Shown here: in pieces, positions 24,185-32,846 of the stretch
Position numbering within the stretch: position 1 is the stretch's first letter
Layout of the letters: each line of letters starts with the position of its first letter
Assembly (NCBI GenBank): GCA_002704685.1
Contig: PAHD01000027.1
Location: 1 to 32,846 of the forward strand
Reading direction: 5' to 3'
Length of the DNA: 32,846 nt
Source of the DNA: Fidelibacterota bacterium
Lineage (GTDB): Bacteria > Fidelibacterota > Marinisomatia > SCGC-AAA003-L08 > D37C17
Translations under genes and position numbers: made by a program
The notes under the pieces: generated by a model
What the model was told of the DNA's origin: nothing
What the model saw: the letters and a program-made list of their open reading frames with translations, nothing else
Database searches by the model: none

Positions 24185-25812
24185 TGAAAATTTATAAATA
24201 TGCGATTTGTTTTCTATTTTTAATAAGTTGTAATTCGAAAAATACAAATAATTTTTTAATTTTAAAGGAAGCATTTGTAGACTGGTATAATAAGAATCAC
24301 TTAACAAATAACTATAATTACGATGTTTCGTATTTTTCCTTAATTAATAACTTATCATCAATGAATTATTATGAAGATATAAGTAGATTTAAACTCGAAT
24401 TAAGTCAAATAAATAAAAATGAATTGAATTCATATAGTAAAATAGATTATGAAATCATGCTATCAACTATTACTCGAATTAATCTTTCTAATTCGTCATT
24501 AAAAGATAAAAACAACAGTTTAAATAATGTGGTATTAAATATATATAATTCATTTTATTTAATTATAAATGATAATAAGTTTAGTGATTTTAATAAAATT
24601 ATCTTGTTAGAAAAGCACCTTCCAGATGTGTTGAAATATTTAAATAATTCAAAAGAAAATTTGTCATCTGAAAATAATTCAAAACTTATCAGTCAATTTA
24701 ATGAGTCTTATTATATACTTATTAATTATTTAAATTACATAATAGATTTGCTTGAAATAAATGAGAATAGCTATAATATTTTATTTGAAAATATTAATCT
24801 TCTTAGAGCTGATTTAAAAAAATTTTTTAACTGGGTGAATTATGATTATTCATTTACATCATCAAATTTATCTTTTTTAGAAAGTGAAAATAATTATTAC
24901 GATTTATATAAAAATAATTTATTTGAAAATGAATTATATAATTATTCTAACACAATAAATTTTTTAAAAAATAAAGTAAATATATTAAAAAATAATTTAT
25001 TCAATGAAAGTTTATCAATTTATTTAAATTTTAATGATGAGCCTGTATGGGTTGATAAATCTGATACATTAAATGTAATAAACTGGGTTGTTAATAATAA
25101 AATTAAAGTAAGTACTATTAATGTAGACGATTTTGTTGAAAAAATATCTGGAAATTATAAAAATATTTTAGATCATTATAAAAATTTAAATATCCAAAGA
25201 TTTGATACTTCTGCTGCAAAAATCATTTTAAAAAAAGATTATAATATCCGCTCAAATTATTATTGTCATGGAAGTTTTGTTTTAGATTTATATGATAAAA
25301 ATTCTTTACAATTAAATGATTATTTTATAACAAATTTAATTTTTGAAAAAATTTTTTCTATGCATAATATATATGGTTCTTTAATTGGTAATAATAATAG
25401 TTTAAGAAATATAGAAAATGAATTGTACTCATCAGGTATTTCACTTTTTTTATATGAGCTTTATATTAATGATTTAAGTGAAAAATTTAAGTTAAATAAA
25501 ATACTCTTTTATTTAAATATAATTAAAAAAATAGAAATTGCTATTTTACAAGATAAACATAATAATAATTTGGATGAGAATAAAATAACAGAAGCTTTTA
25601 AAACAAATGATTTTTTTTCCAATTATTTAGTAGATATAGATCCCAGCAGTTTAAACAATTCAAATATTCTTTATTTAGAATCTATATTATCTTATTTACA
25701 TCTATTGAATAAATATGAAGAGAAGGTATTAATAAAGAAGAAGTTAAAAAAAAATGAATTTATTAATAATATTTTTGAATCTGGATATGTTAACTACTAT
25801 ACAATTAATTAA
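24184..25812 (+). CDS. Putative lipoprotein, degenerate DUF885-like metallopeptidase homologue
   Basis: I recognise this only distantly. The N-terminus has a lipoprotein signal (FLFLISCNSK), with Cys16 as the likely lipidated residue. The order of segments follows DUF885 proteins: an FVDWYNKNH-like start, INKNELNSYSKIDYEIM (compare the usual L-S-x-x-x-x-IDY), then a C-terminal stretch RSNYYCHGSFVLDL...TNLIFEKIFSMHNIYGSL. In DUF885 the equivalent of the last part is HExxPGHHLQ, the probable zinc site. Here the first His is Phe and Pro-Gly-His is Phe-Ser-Met, leaving only Glu and one His. EGW-x-LY, the later family motif, corresponds to SGISLF. It may therefore be a non-catalytic relative. Its role is unknown; it lies between nadK and parE. 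Confidence 0.6.
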   Translation: MKIYKYAICFLFLISCNSKNTNNFLILKEAFVDWYNKNHLTNNYNYDVSYFSLINNLSSMNYYEDISRFKLELSQINKNELNSYSKIDYEIMLSTITRINLSNSSLKDKNNSLNNVVLNIYNSFYLIINDNKFSDFNKIILLEKHLPDVLKYLNNSKENLSSENNSKLISQFNESYYILINYLNYIIDLLEINENSYNILFENINLLRADLKKFFNWVNYDYSFTSSNLSFLESENNYYDLYKNNLFENELYNYSNTINFLKNKVNILKNNLFNESLSIYLNFNDEPVWVDKSDTLNVINWVVNNKIKVSTINVDDFVEKISGNYKNILDHYKNLNIQRFDTSAAKIILKKDYNIRSNYYCHGSFVLDLYDKNSLQLNDYFITNLIFEKIFSMHNIYGSLIGNNNSLRNIENELYSSGISLFLYELYINDLSEKFKLNKILFYLNIIKKIEIAILQDKHNNNLDENKITEAFKTNDFFSNYLVDIDPSSLNNSNILYLESILSYLHLLNKYEEKVLIKKKLKKNEFINNIFESGYVNYYTIN

Positions 25813-27657
25813 ATGAGTAATAAAAATAAATATAGTGCTGATTCTATAAAGTCTTTAGATTGGAAAGAACATATACGTTTAAGACCAGGAATGTATATAG
25901 GAAAGCTTGGGAATGGTTCATCAGTAGATGATGGTATTTACATTCTAATTAAAGAAATCATTGATAATTCCATTGACGAATTTATAATGGGTTTTGGTAA
26001 AAGAATAAATGTTGAGCTTAATGATAATACAATATTTGTAAGAGATTTTGGAAGAGGAATTCCTCTATCTAAACTTGAAGATTGTGTATCTAAAATTAAC
26101 ACAGGTGGAAAATATGATTCTCAGGCATTTAAGAAATCTGTTGGTTTAAATGGTGTAGGCACTAAAGCGGTAAATGCACTTTCAGAAAAATTTCAAATTG
26201 AATCAATAAGAGATAATAACAGTTTGAAATTAATATATGGAAGGGGTGAATTAATAGATAAAATAGAGTCTAAAAAAACAACCTCTAGGAATGGTACAAA
26301 AGTTAAATTTATCCCAGATTCTAATATTTTTAAAAAGTTTAATTTTATAAACGACTATATAGAAACTCAAATATCAAATTATGTTTTTTTAAATTCAGGT
26401 TTAACTATTTATTACAATAAGAAAAAATTCTTTTCAGAGAATGGACTAAAGGACCTACTTGTAAAATATACAGAAAATCAAAAAATTTCTTATCCTATAA
26501 TACATTTAAAAGATAAAGATATAGAAATTGTATTAACTCATGGATACCAATATGGAGAAGAATATTATTCTTTTGTTAATGGTCAAAATACATCAAGTGG
26601 AGGTACTCACTTAGCAGCTTTTCGTGAAGCGATTGTGAAAACTATTAGAGATTTTTATAAAAAAGATTTTGATGCATCAGATATCCGAGCATCAATTATT
26701 TCATCTATTAGTATTAGAATCCAAAATCCTATTTTTGAATCTCAAACAAAAACTAAACTTGGTTCAACTGAAATTGATGAAAACGGTTTAACAGTTAGAG
26801 TATTTATTAATGATTTTGTTAAAAAAAATCTAGATAATTTCTTACATAAAAATACTAATGTATCAGATGAATTATTAAAGAGGATTTTACAATCAGAAAA
26901 AGAAAGAAAAGCTCTTTCAGGTATAAAAAAAATCGCTAATCAAAGAGCAAAATCTGCAAATCTTCATAATAAAAAACTAAGAGACTGTAAATATCATTTT
27001 AATTCAAAAAATATTGATGATGAACTAAGATTGAATACTTCAATTTTTATTACAGAAGGCGACTCCGCATCTGGATCAATTACTAAATCTAGAGATGTTA
27101 AAACTCAAGCAGTTTTTAGTTTGAGAGGAAAGCCATTGAATAGTTTTGGGCTTACTAAAAAAATAGTTTATGAAAATGAAGAGTTTAATTTATTGCAACA
27201 TGCATTAAATATTGAAAATGGAATGGATTATCTAAGATATAATCAGATAATTATTGCTACAGATGCAGATGTTGATGGTATGCATATAAGATTATTATTA
27301 TTAACATTTTTTCTTCAATTTTATCCAAAATTAGTTAGAAATGGTCACATATATATATTGAAAACTCCCTTGTTTAGAGTAAGAGATAAAAATGTGACGA
27401 TTTATGCATATGATGAAAATGAAAAAAATAATGCAATTAATAAACTATCATCAAATCATGAAATCACTCGTTTTAAAGGTCTAGGAGAGATTTCTCCAGG
27501 AGAATTCAAAAATTTCATAAATAATAATATTAAACTTGAGCCTGTAATTTTTAAAGAAAATACATCTATTCAAGAAGTTTTAAGTTACTATATGGGTAAG
27601 AATACTCAGGATAGACAAAATTTTATAATAGAAAATTTAATAATTGAAAATACATAA
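25813..27657 (+). CDS. parE: DNA topoisomerase IV subunit B (Bacteroidetes-type ParE)
   Basis: This ATPase subunit of a type IIA topoisomerase probably decatenates chromosomes with ParC. The GHKL ATPase domain has [22 protein letters not shown] with E48 and N52, GRGIPL, and [14 protein letters not shown]. The TOPRIM domain has TEGDSASGS with E415, LRGKPLN, and DADVDG with D484, D486 and D488. The start through [25 protein letters not shown] closely resembles Bacteroidetes topoisomerase IV B. The length of 614 residues and the ParC-like partner favour ParE rather than GyrB. It begins directly after the previous stop and overlaps parC by one base. Confidence 0.92.
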   Translation: MSNKNKYSADSIKSLDWKEHIRLRPGMYIGKLGNGSSVDDGIYILIKEIIDNSIDEFIMGFGKRINVELNDNTIFVRDFGRGIPLSKLEDCVSKINTGGKYDSQAFKKSVGLNGVGTKAVNALSEKFQIESIRDNNSLKLIYGRGELIDKIESKKTTSRNGTKVKFIPDSNIFKKFNFINDYIETQISNYVFLNSGLTIYYNKKKFFSENGLKDLLVKYTENQKISYPIIHLKDKDIEIVLTHGYQYGEEYYSFVNGQNTSSGGTHLAAFREAIVKTIRDFYKKDFDASDIRASIISSISIRIQNPIFESQTKTKLGSTEIDENGLTVRVFINDFVKKNLDNFLHKNTNVSDELLKRILQSEKERKALSGIKKIANQRAKSANLHNKKLRDCKYHFNSKNIDDELRLNTSIFITEGDSASGSITKSRDVKTQAVFSLRGKPLNSFGLTKKIVYENEEFNLLQHALNIENGMDYLRYNQIIIATDADVDGMHIRLLLLTFFLQFYPKLVRNGHIYILKTPLFRVRDKNVTIYAYDENEKNNAINKLSSNHEITRFKGLGEISPGEFKNFINNNIKLEPVIFKENTSIQEVLSYYMGKNTQDRQNFIIENLIIENT

Positions 27658-30182
27658 TGTCAAAAAATAATAGAAATATTTCAAATATGTATGAAGATTG
27701 GTTTTTAGAATATGCTTCATATGTAATACTTGAAAGAGCTGTTCCGAAGATCGAAGATGGATTAAAGCCAGTTCAAAGAAGAATTTTACATTCTATGAGA
27801 GAAATGCATGATTCTAGATATCATAAGGTTGCTAATATTATAGGTAATACAATGCAATTTCATCCACATGGTGATGCAGCAATTAGAGATGCACTTGTGA
27901 ACTTAGGACAAAAAGACTTATTAATTGATACTCAAGGAAATTGGGGAGATATAAGAACTGGAGATAGAGCTGCAGCTCCAAGGTATATTGAGGCGAGATT
28001 ATCAGAGTTTGCATTAGAAGTTTCTTTTAATAAAGCAATTACGGATACTCAACTTTCTTATGATGGAAGAAAAAATGAACCAATTTCATTGCCAGTGAAA
28101 TTTCCTTTATTGTTAGCTCAAGGTGCTGAAGGAATTGCTGTTGGATTATCTACTAAAATTTTACCTCATAATTTTAATGAATTATTAAAAGCCTGTATTC
28201 AAATATTAAAAGAAAAATCTTTTAAGATCTATCCTGATTTTCTAACTGGTGGATTAATAGATGTTTCTCAATATAATAGAGGAAAAAGAGGCGGAAGAAT
28301 TAGAATTAGATCACATATTGAAGTTATAGACAAAAACACTTTGAAAATTTCTAGTATTCCTTATTCAGTAACAACATCAAGCTTAATTGATTCAATAGTA
28401 AAAGCAAACAATTCTGGTAAAATAAAAATAAAAAGTATTGAAGATAATACAGCTGAAAAAATTGAAATAATAATAAATTTAGTTAAAGGAGTATCTCCTG
28501 ATGTAACTATTGATGCACTTTACTCATTCACTAACTGTGAAGTATCTGTTTCACCAAATTGTTGTGTTATTAATGATAATAAACCAGAATTTATAAGTGT
28601 TAACGAATTGTTGAAAATTTCAACTAATAATACTTTAAATTATTTAAAACTAGAACTCCAACATAAGTTAGAAGTCTTAAAAGAAAAATGGCATTTACTA
28701 TATCTTGAAAAAATATTTATAGAAAATAAAATATATAGAGATATTGAAGAATGTGATACTTGGGATTCAATAATAAATACTATTTTATCAAAATTAAAAC
28801 CTCATCTTAAAAAGCTTAATAAAGAAGTTTCAAAAGAGGATATTGCAAAACTAACTGAGATTAAAATTAAAAAAATTACTAAGTATGACAAAAATAAACA
28901 AAAAAATACAATTAAAAATATTGAACATGAAATAGATGAATTGAAAAATGATATTAAACATATTGTTGAGTATACTGTAAGATATTATGAACATCTTATT
29001 AAAAAATATGGTAATGATAAACAAAGAAAAACACAAATATCAGAATTTGATTCTATTTCAGTTAAAAGTGTATCAATTGCTAATAAAAAGTTATTCGTTA
29101 ATAGAAAAGAAGGCTTTATTGGAACTAAATTATCTAAAGATGAGTTTGTTAGTAAATGTTCTAATGTTGATGATGTAATAGTTTTTTTAGATGATGGTAG
29201 GTATATTGTAACAAAAGTAAGTGATAAAAAATATTTAGGAAAAAATATAAAGTATATTTCAACTTGGAAAAAAAATGATAATCACATGATATATAATGTT
29301 GTTTATAAGGATGGAAAGTCAAAATTTTCTTATGTTAAAAGATTTTCTGTACCAACTTTAATTAGAGATAGATTTTACAATATAACTAAAAATTCTGAAA
29401 ATAGTAAAATATTATATTTCACAGCAAATCCTAATAGCGAATCAGAAATTATAAATATTTATTTAAATAGTAAAACTAAAGCCAAAAATAAAGTTTTTGA
29501 ATACGATTTTAAATCTATTAGTATAAAAAACAGATCATCTAAGGGTAACATATTAACTAAATACTTAGTTAGAAAAATAACTCAAAAATCATTAGGCGAA
29601 TCTACTCTTGGAGGTAGAAAGTTGTGGATTGATGAAAGTATAGGTAAAATTAATTTAGAAGATAGAGGTTTGTATTTAGGCAGTTTTAATTCAAAAGATA
29701 AGATTATCATTTTTTATAAAGAGGGAAATTATGAAGTTATAGAATTTGATTTAAATAAAAGGTTTAAAATGTCTGATATATTTATAATTGAAAAATTTGA
29801 TAATAGTAAAGTATATACTGTTTTATATAAAGATGGTAAAAGTAAGCAATATTTTATCAAAAGATTTAAGATAGAAACTTTATTATTAGATAAGAAATTT
29901 TATTTAATCCCAGAAACTCGAGGTACAAAGTGTAAATTAATATCTAAATTCAATAAATTATCTGTTAGGTATAATTATAAGCTTAAAAATAATGATAAAG
30001 TTTCTAAAGAAATTAATGTTAATGATTTTATTGAAATTAAAGGATATAAATCTATTGGCAAGAGACTAGATAATAAATCTCATATGAGTGGTTTTACTTT
30101 CAAAGAAATTTTAAATGAAAAAAATGAAGAAGATTCTGCGGAAAGTGAAAACAAAGAAAATAATGAATTAACTTTATTTTAA
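27657..30182 (+). CDS. parC: DNA topoisomerase IV subunit A (Bacteroidetes-type ParC)
   Basis: This is the DNA-cutting subunit of topoisomerase IV. The winged-helix region has GLKPVQRRILHSM, and the active-site Tyr is Y110 in AAPRYIEARL. NTMQFHPHGDAAIRDAL covers the quinolone-resistance region; the Ser83-equivalent of GyrA is Ala74, as in Bacteroidetes ParC, and the Asp87-equivalent Asp78 is kept. A coiled-coil tower with IFIENKIYRDIEECDTWD follows. The C-terminal domain (from about 470) opens NRKEGFIGTKLSKDEF and lacks the QRRGGKG GyrA box, which supports ParC. The 841-residue length fits. It overlaps parE and the next gene by one base each. Confidence 0.92.
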   Translation: MSKNNRNISNMYEDWFLEYASYVILERAVPKIEDGLKPVQRRILHSMREMHDSRYHKVANIIGNTMQFHPHGDAAIRDALVNLGQKDLLIDTQGNWGDIRTGDRAAAPRYIEARLSEFALEVSFNKAITDTQLSYDGRKNEPISLPVKFPLLLAQGAEGIAVGLSTKILPHNFNELLKACIQILKEKSFKIYPDFLTGGLIDVSQYNRGKRGGRIRIRSHIEVIDKNTLKISSIPYSVTTSSLIDSIVKANNSGKIKIKSIEDNTAEKIEIIINLVKGVSPDVTIDALYSFTNCEVSVSPNCCVINDNKPEFISVNELLKISTNNTLNYLKLELQHKLEVLKEKWHLLYLEKIFIENKIYRDIEECDTWDSIINTILSKLKPHLKKLNKEVSKEDIAKLTEIKIKKITKYDKNKQKNTIKNIEHEIDELKNDIKHIVEYTVRYYEHLIKKYGNDKQRKTQISEFDSISVKSVSIANKKLFVNRKEGFIGTKLSKDEFVSKCSNVDDVIVFLDDGRYIVTKVSDKKYLGKNIKYISTWKKNDNHMIYNVVYKDGKSKFSYVKRFSVPTLIRDRFYNITKNSENSKILYFTANPNSESEIINIYLNSKTKAKNKVFEYDFKSISIKNRSSKGNILTKYLVRKITQKSLGESTLGGRKLWIDESIGKINLEDRGLYLGSFNSKDKIIIFYKEGNYEVIEFDLNKRFKMSDIFIIEKFDNSKVYTVLYKDGKSKQYFIKRFKIETLLLDKKFYLIPETRGTKCKLISKFNKLSVRYNYKLKNNDKVSKEINVNDFIEIKGYKSIGKRLDNKSHMSGFTFKEILNEKNEEDSAESENKENNELTLF

Positions 30183-30643
30183 TGAAAAAAATTAGATTAA
30201 AAGTATCAAAAATTAAAAATAATTTTTATATGAGAATACCTTCTATTATTTCAGACAAATTGAATCTTAGTAATGGATTAGATTTAGAAGTTACTATTCA
30301 TGGTCAAGCAAAAGAAAACCAAGTAGAAATTTGGGATTTACATCCTGAAGATATAAATGAAATTAATTTAACAATAACTGAAGATGTCCATACTATGAAC
30401 ATGTACAATAGAATTTATATTCCAGAAAAATATCGATTTTTTTTCCCAGCTATAAATAATGATTTTATTTTAACTACAAATGTTGGTAATATCAAAACTC
30501 ATCTTACCTCAAATGGATATTTTACAAAAGGGTTAAGGCAATGGTTTGCAGTAAATGGGCCAATAATGCCTAATGATAAAATTAAAATTGAGTTAGTTGA
30601 TGAAAGTTCATATTCTTATCAATTAAATTATTTAAAGGGTTAG
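30182..30643 (+). CDS. AbrB/MazE-like two-domain protein of unknown function
   Basis: I do not recognise a named family. The first 45 residues (NFYMRIPSIISDKLNLSNGLDLEVTI) read like a swapped-hairpin AbrB/MazE DNA-binding domain, with IP-x-x-I-x-x-x-L-x-L-x-x-G-x-x-x-x-V. A linker with WDLHPEDINEI follows. The second half (about 85-150) has its own MYNRIYIPEKYR start and ends LRQWFAVNGPIMPNDKIKIELVDE, which resembles a beta-barrel DNA-binding domain such as B3 or EcoRII-N-like folds. Two DNA-binding folds in one small protein would suit a regulator; this is inference. The gene overlaps parC by one base and precedes tnaA by one base, so a link to either is possible. Confidence 0.5.
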   Translation: MKKIRLKVSKIKNNFYMRIPSIISDKLNLSNGLDLEVTIHGQAKENQVEIWDLHPEDINEINLTITEDVHTMNMYNRIYIPEKYRFFFPAINNDFILTTNVGNIKTHLTSNGYFTKGLRQWFAVNGPIMPNDKIKIELVDESSYSYQLNYLKG

Positions 30644-30644
30644 T

Positions 30645-32015
30645 ATGAAAACTATTATTGAACCATTTAAAATAAAGTCAGTAGAGCCTATAAAGATGAA
30701 TTCTATTGATGATAGAAAAAAAATTATTATTAATAATAATTATAATTTATTTCAAGTTAGATCAAATGATGTTATTATAGATTTATTAACAGATTCTGGT
30801 ACTGGAGCAATGAGCTCTAAGCAATGGGCAGGCATAATGAATGGAGATGAATCCTATGCTGGAAGTAATAGTTATTTATATTTCAAAGATGTTATACAGG
30901 ATATCTTTGGTTTCAAGTATATTTTACCTACACACCAAGGAAGAGCATCAGAAAGAATTTTATTTTCTACACTATGTAAAGAAGGAGATATTGTTCCGAA
31001 TAACACACATTTTGATACTACTAAAGCTAATATTTTATTTCAAGGATCAAAGCCAGTTGATTTAATTGACGAGGAATATAAGAATACTCAATCAATCTTT
31101 CCATTTAAAGGAAATATGTCAGTAAAAAAGCTAGAAAAATTATTATCAACTACTGATTTAACTAAAATTCCATTAATTATGTTAACAATTACAAATAATA
31201 GCGGAGGTGGTCAGCCTGTATCAATGCAAAATATAAGTCAGGTTAGTAAAGTAGCAAAAAAATATAAAATACCACTTTATATAGATGCATGTAGATTTGC
31301 TGAAAATGCTTATTTTATCAAACAAAGGGAGGATAAATATAAAAATTGGACAATAAAAAAAATTGTTCAGAAAATTTTTTCTTATGCTGATGGATGTACA
31401 ATGAGTGCAAAAAAAGATGCTATTGTTAATATTGGTGGATTTCTATGTACAAATAATGATGAAGTTGCAGAAAAAAATAAAAATCTTTTAATTTTAACTG
31501 AAGGTTTTCCTACTTATGGTGGTTTAGCTGGAAGAGATCTTGAAGCAATAGCTATTGGGCTTAATGAAGCGATGGATATTGATTATTTGAATTATAGAGT
31601 TAAATCAATAGAATATTTAGGAAACAAATTACTAGAGAATAATATTCCAATTTTACAGCCAACAGGAGGACATGCTATATATATTGATGCTTCATTATTT
31701 TTAAAACATATAAATAAAAATAGATTTCCTGGTCAAGCATTAGCCTGCGAATTATACATTGCTGGTGGAATAAGATGTTCTGAGATAGGAAGTTTAATGT
31801 TTGGTGGTATTGATGAGAATGGGAAAGAGTATTTTTCAGATAATGAATTAGTTAGGTTAGCTATGCCTCGAAGAACATATACTCAAAGCCATATTGATTA
31901 TGTTATAGAAGTAATAATTGATGTATATAAGAGAAGGAAAAATATTAGAGGTTTAAAAATTATTGAACAGTCAAAATATTTAAGACATTTCACAGCTAAA
32001 TTAAAAAAGGTTTAA
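30645..32015 (+). CDS. tnaA: Tryptophanase
   Basis: Tryptophanase (beta-elimination lyase) splits L-Trp into indole, pyruvate and ammonia using [14 protein letters not shown] and THQGRASER are PLP-lyase landmarks; the PLP lysine is K257 in MSAKKDAIV. Tryptophanase and tyrosine phenol-lyase are close relatives. At the two positions that discriminate between them, this protein has Asp124 (HFDTTK), as in tryptophanase, and Ile381 (SEIGS) where tyrosine phenol-lyase has the phenol-binding Arg. The C-terminus (GQALACELY...[10 protein letters not shown]) is also tryptophanase-like. VNIGGFLC and GLAGRD are closer to tyrosine phenol-lyase, so the assignment is strong but not absolute. At 456 residues it is normal in length. 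No TnaC-type leader peptide is seen. Confidence 0.88.
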   Translation: MKTIIEPFKIKSVEPIKMNSIDDRKKIIINNNYNLFQVRSNDVIIDLLTDSGTGAMSSKQWAGIMNGDESYAGSNSYLYFKDVIQDIFGFKYILPTHQGRASERILFSTLCKEGDIVPNNTHFDTTKANILFQGSKPVDLIDEEYKNTQSIFPFKGNMSVKKLEKLLSTTDLTKIPLIMLTITNNSGGGQPVSMQNISQVSKVAKKYKIPLYIDACRFAENAYFIKQREDKYKNWTIKKIVQKIFSYADGCTMSAKKDAIVNIGGFLCTNNDEVAEKNKNLLILTEGFPTYGGLAGRDLEAIAIGLNEAMDIDYLNYRVKSIEYLGNKLLENNIPILQPTGGHAIYIDASLFLKHINKNRFPGQALACELYIAGGIRCSEIGSLMFGGIDENGKEYFSDNELVRLAMPRRTYTQSHIDYVIEVIIDVYKRRKNIRGLKIIEQSKYLRHFTAKLKKV

Positions 32016-32016
32016 A

Positions 32017-32846
32017 ATGATAAAAGAAAAATTTAATTACCCAAAAGTTAGTGATAGTATTGTAAAAGAGCATGGTATATCAAAAGATGAATATATTAAA
32101 ATAAAAAAAACTTTAGATAGAGAACCTACGTTTGTTGAACTTGGTATATATTCAGTGATGTGGAGTGAGCATTGTTCATATAAAAGCTCTATTAAAATGC
32201 TTAAAACACTCCCAAGGTCAGGAGACAAACTTTTGGTAGATGCTGGGGAAGAGAACGCTGGTTTAGTTGATCTTGGAGATGGTCTAGCAACATCATTTAA
32301 AATTGAATCTCACAATCATCCATCTGCTGTAGAACCATATGAAGGTGCAGCAACAGGAGTTGGTGGAATAATGAGAGATGTTTTTACAATGGGTGCTCGT
32401 CCAATTGCATCATTAAATTCACTAAGATTTGGGAGTTTGGATGTTCCAAGAAATAGATTTTTATTAGAACATGTTGTTGAGGGTATTGCAGATTATGGGA
32501 ATTGTTTAGGAATCCCAACTGTAGGTGGAGAAGTTGTTATCGAAGATAGTTATTCTGGTAATCCATTGGTAAATGCTATGACTGTTGGAATAATGAATTC
32601 TAAAGATTTGATTAGTGCAATTGCAGAAGGTACAGGTAATCCAGTTTTTATAGTAGGTTCATCAACAGGAAGAGACGGAATACATGGAGCTACATTTGCA
32701 TCTGAAGAGTTAACTGAAGAAACAGAATCTAAAAAATCTAATGTACAAGTTGGTGATCCTTTTACTGAGAAGCTATTACTTGAAGCTTCTCTTGAGCTTG
32801 CAGGTAAGGATTGGCTTGTTGGTATGCAAGATATGGGAGCCGCAGG
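32017..32846 (+). CDS. purL: Phosphoribosylformylglycinamidine synthase subunit PurL (partial)
   Basis: PurL makes FGAM from FGAR in purine synthesis, with PurQ and PurS. The first 276 codons are present; the gene runs off the window. [13 protein letters not shown] (48-60) and [39 protein letters not shown] are strong landmarks of the small, separate-subunit PurL type, because the N-terminus starts directly at the catalytic domain and not with a PurS-like extension. [15 protein letters not shown] near residue 218 and [13 protein letters not shown] follow. It starts two bases after tnaA, with no Shine-Dalgarno sequence. Confidence 0.95.
   Translation, partial: MIKEKFNYPKVSDSIVKEHGISKDEYIKIKKTLDREPTFVELGIYSVMWSEHCSYKSSIKMLKTLPRSGDKLLVDAGEENAGLVDLGDGLATSFKIESHNHPSAVEPYEGAATGVGGIMRDVFTMGARPIASLNSLRFGSLDVPRNRFLLEHVVEGIADYGNCLGIPTVGGEVVIEDSYSGNPLVNAMTVGIMNSKDLISAIAEGTGNPVFIVGSSTGRDGIHGATFASEELTEETESKKSNVQVGDPFTEKLLLEASLELAGKDWLVGMQDMGAA

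Noticed and set aside
25813-30182. GyrB/GyrA assignment for the topoisomerase pair
   Set aside because: The sequences follow the Bacteroidetes topoisomerase IV subunits closely and the A subunit lacks a GyrA box.
1-32846. tRNA or rRNA genes, CRISPR arrays, insertion sequences, integrases, toxin-antitoxin or defence systems
   Set aside because: The gaps between genes are all under 100 bases and hold no such structure; the lone HNH protein and AbrB-like protein have no system partners nearby.

Overview
The window is a dense block of very AT-rich bacterial chromosome, with G+C roughly one quarter by eye. Every credible gene lies on the + strand, and most neighbours abut or overlap by 1-14 bases. 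The topoisomerase IV pair (parE/parC) is of the type found in Bacteroidetes and relatives. There is a tiny COX24/AURKAIP1-like basic protein of the kind seen in Bacteroidetes, and clear Shine-Dalgarno sequences are scarce. With the streamlined layout and exported proteins beginning with short signal peptides, this suggests a marine member of the FCB group. A Marinimicrobia (SAR406)-like bacterium is my best guess and a streamlined Bacteroidetes is the alternative; this placement is inference.

Layout. (1) 1-146: the Gly-Met tail of groEL and a strong terminator. (2) 184-4833: smpB, tyrS, an NlpC/P60 hydrolase, an HNH endonuclease, trpS (TTG start with a good RBS) and an rluB-type pseudouridine synthase. 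(3) 4835-8350: a probable promoter, then cmk, rpsA (six S1 domains) and tsaD. (4) 8343-17727: a surface-polysaccharide block. It holds a membrane-anchored VWA-like protein, a Wza/OPX-type export protein, a Wzz-type chain-length protein, two sulfotransferases, a frameshifted family 2 glycosyltransferase, a Wzy/WaaL-type polymerase or ligase and a family 4 glycosyltransferase. (5) 17767-21908: serS, an MltD-like transglycosylase with two LysM domains, sppA, an HU-family protein, the 31-residue COX24-like protein (missing from the ORF track) and a terminator. (6) 21914-32846: xseA, xseB, nadK, a degenerate DUF885-like lipoprotein, parE, parC, an AbrB-like two-domain protein, tnaA and the 5' part of purL.

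How it works together. Most genes are housekeeping: translation, tRNA and rRNA modification, DNA topology and repair, NAD and purine metabolism, and wall turnover. The accessory content is the polysaccharide block. Its two sulfotransferases suggest a sulfated surface glycan or a sulfated glycoconjugate. It lacks a recognisable flippase and initiating sugar-phosphate transferase, so those must lie elsewhere.

Points deserving follow-up are the T9 tract that splits the glycosyltransferase at a UUU-UGA junction, a terminator hairpin abutting the xseA start, a DUF885 homologue that appears to have lost its metal site, the AbrB-like protein next to tnaA, and the COX24-like microprotein. I found no mobile element, CRISPR array, tRNA, rRNA or recognisable defence system, and no clear sign of an undescribed multi-gene system.
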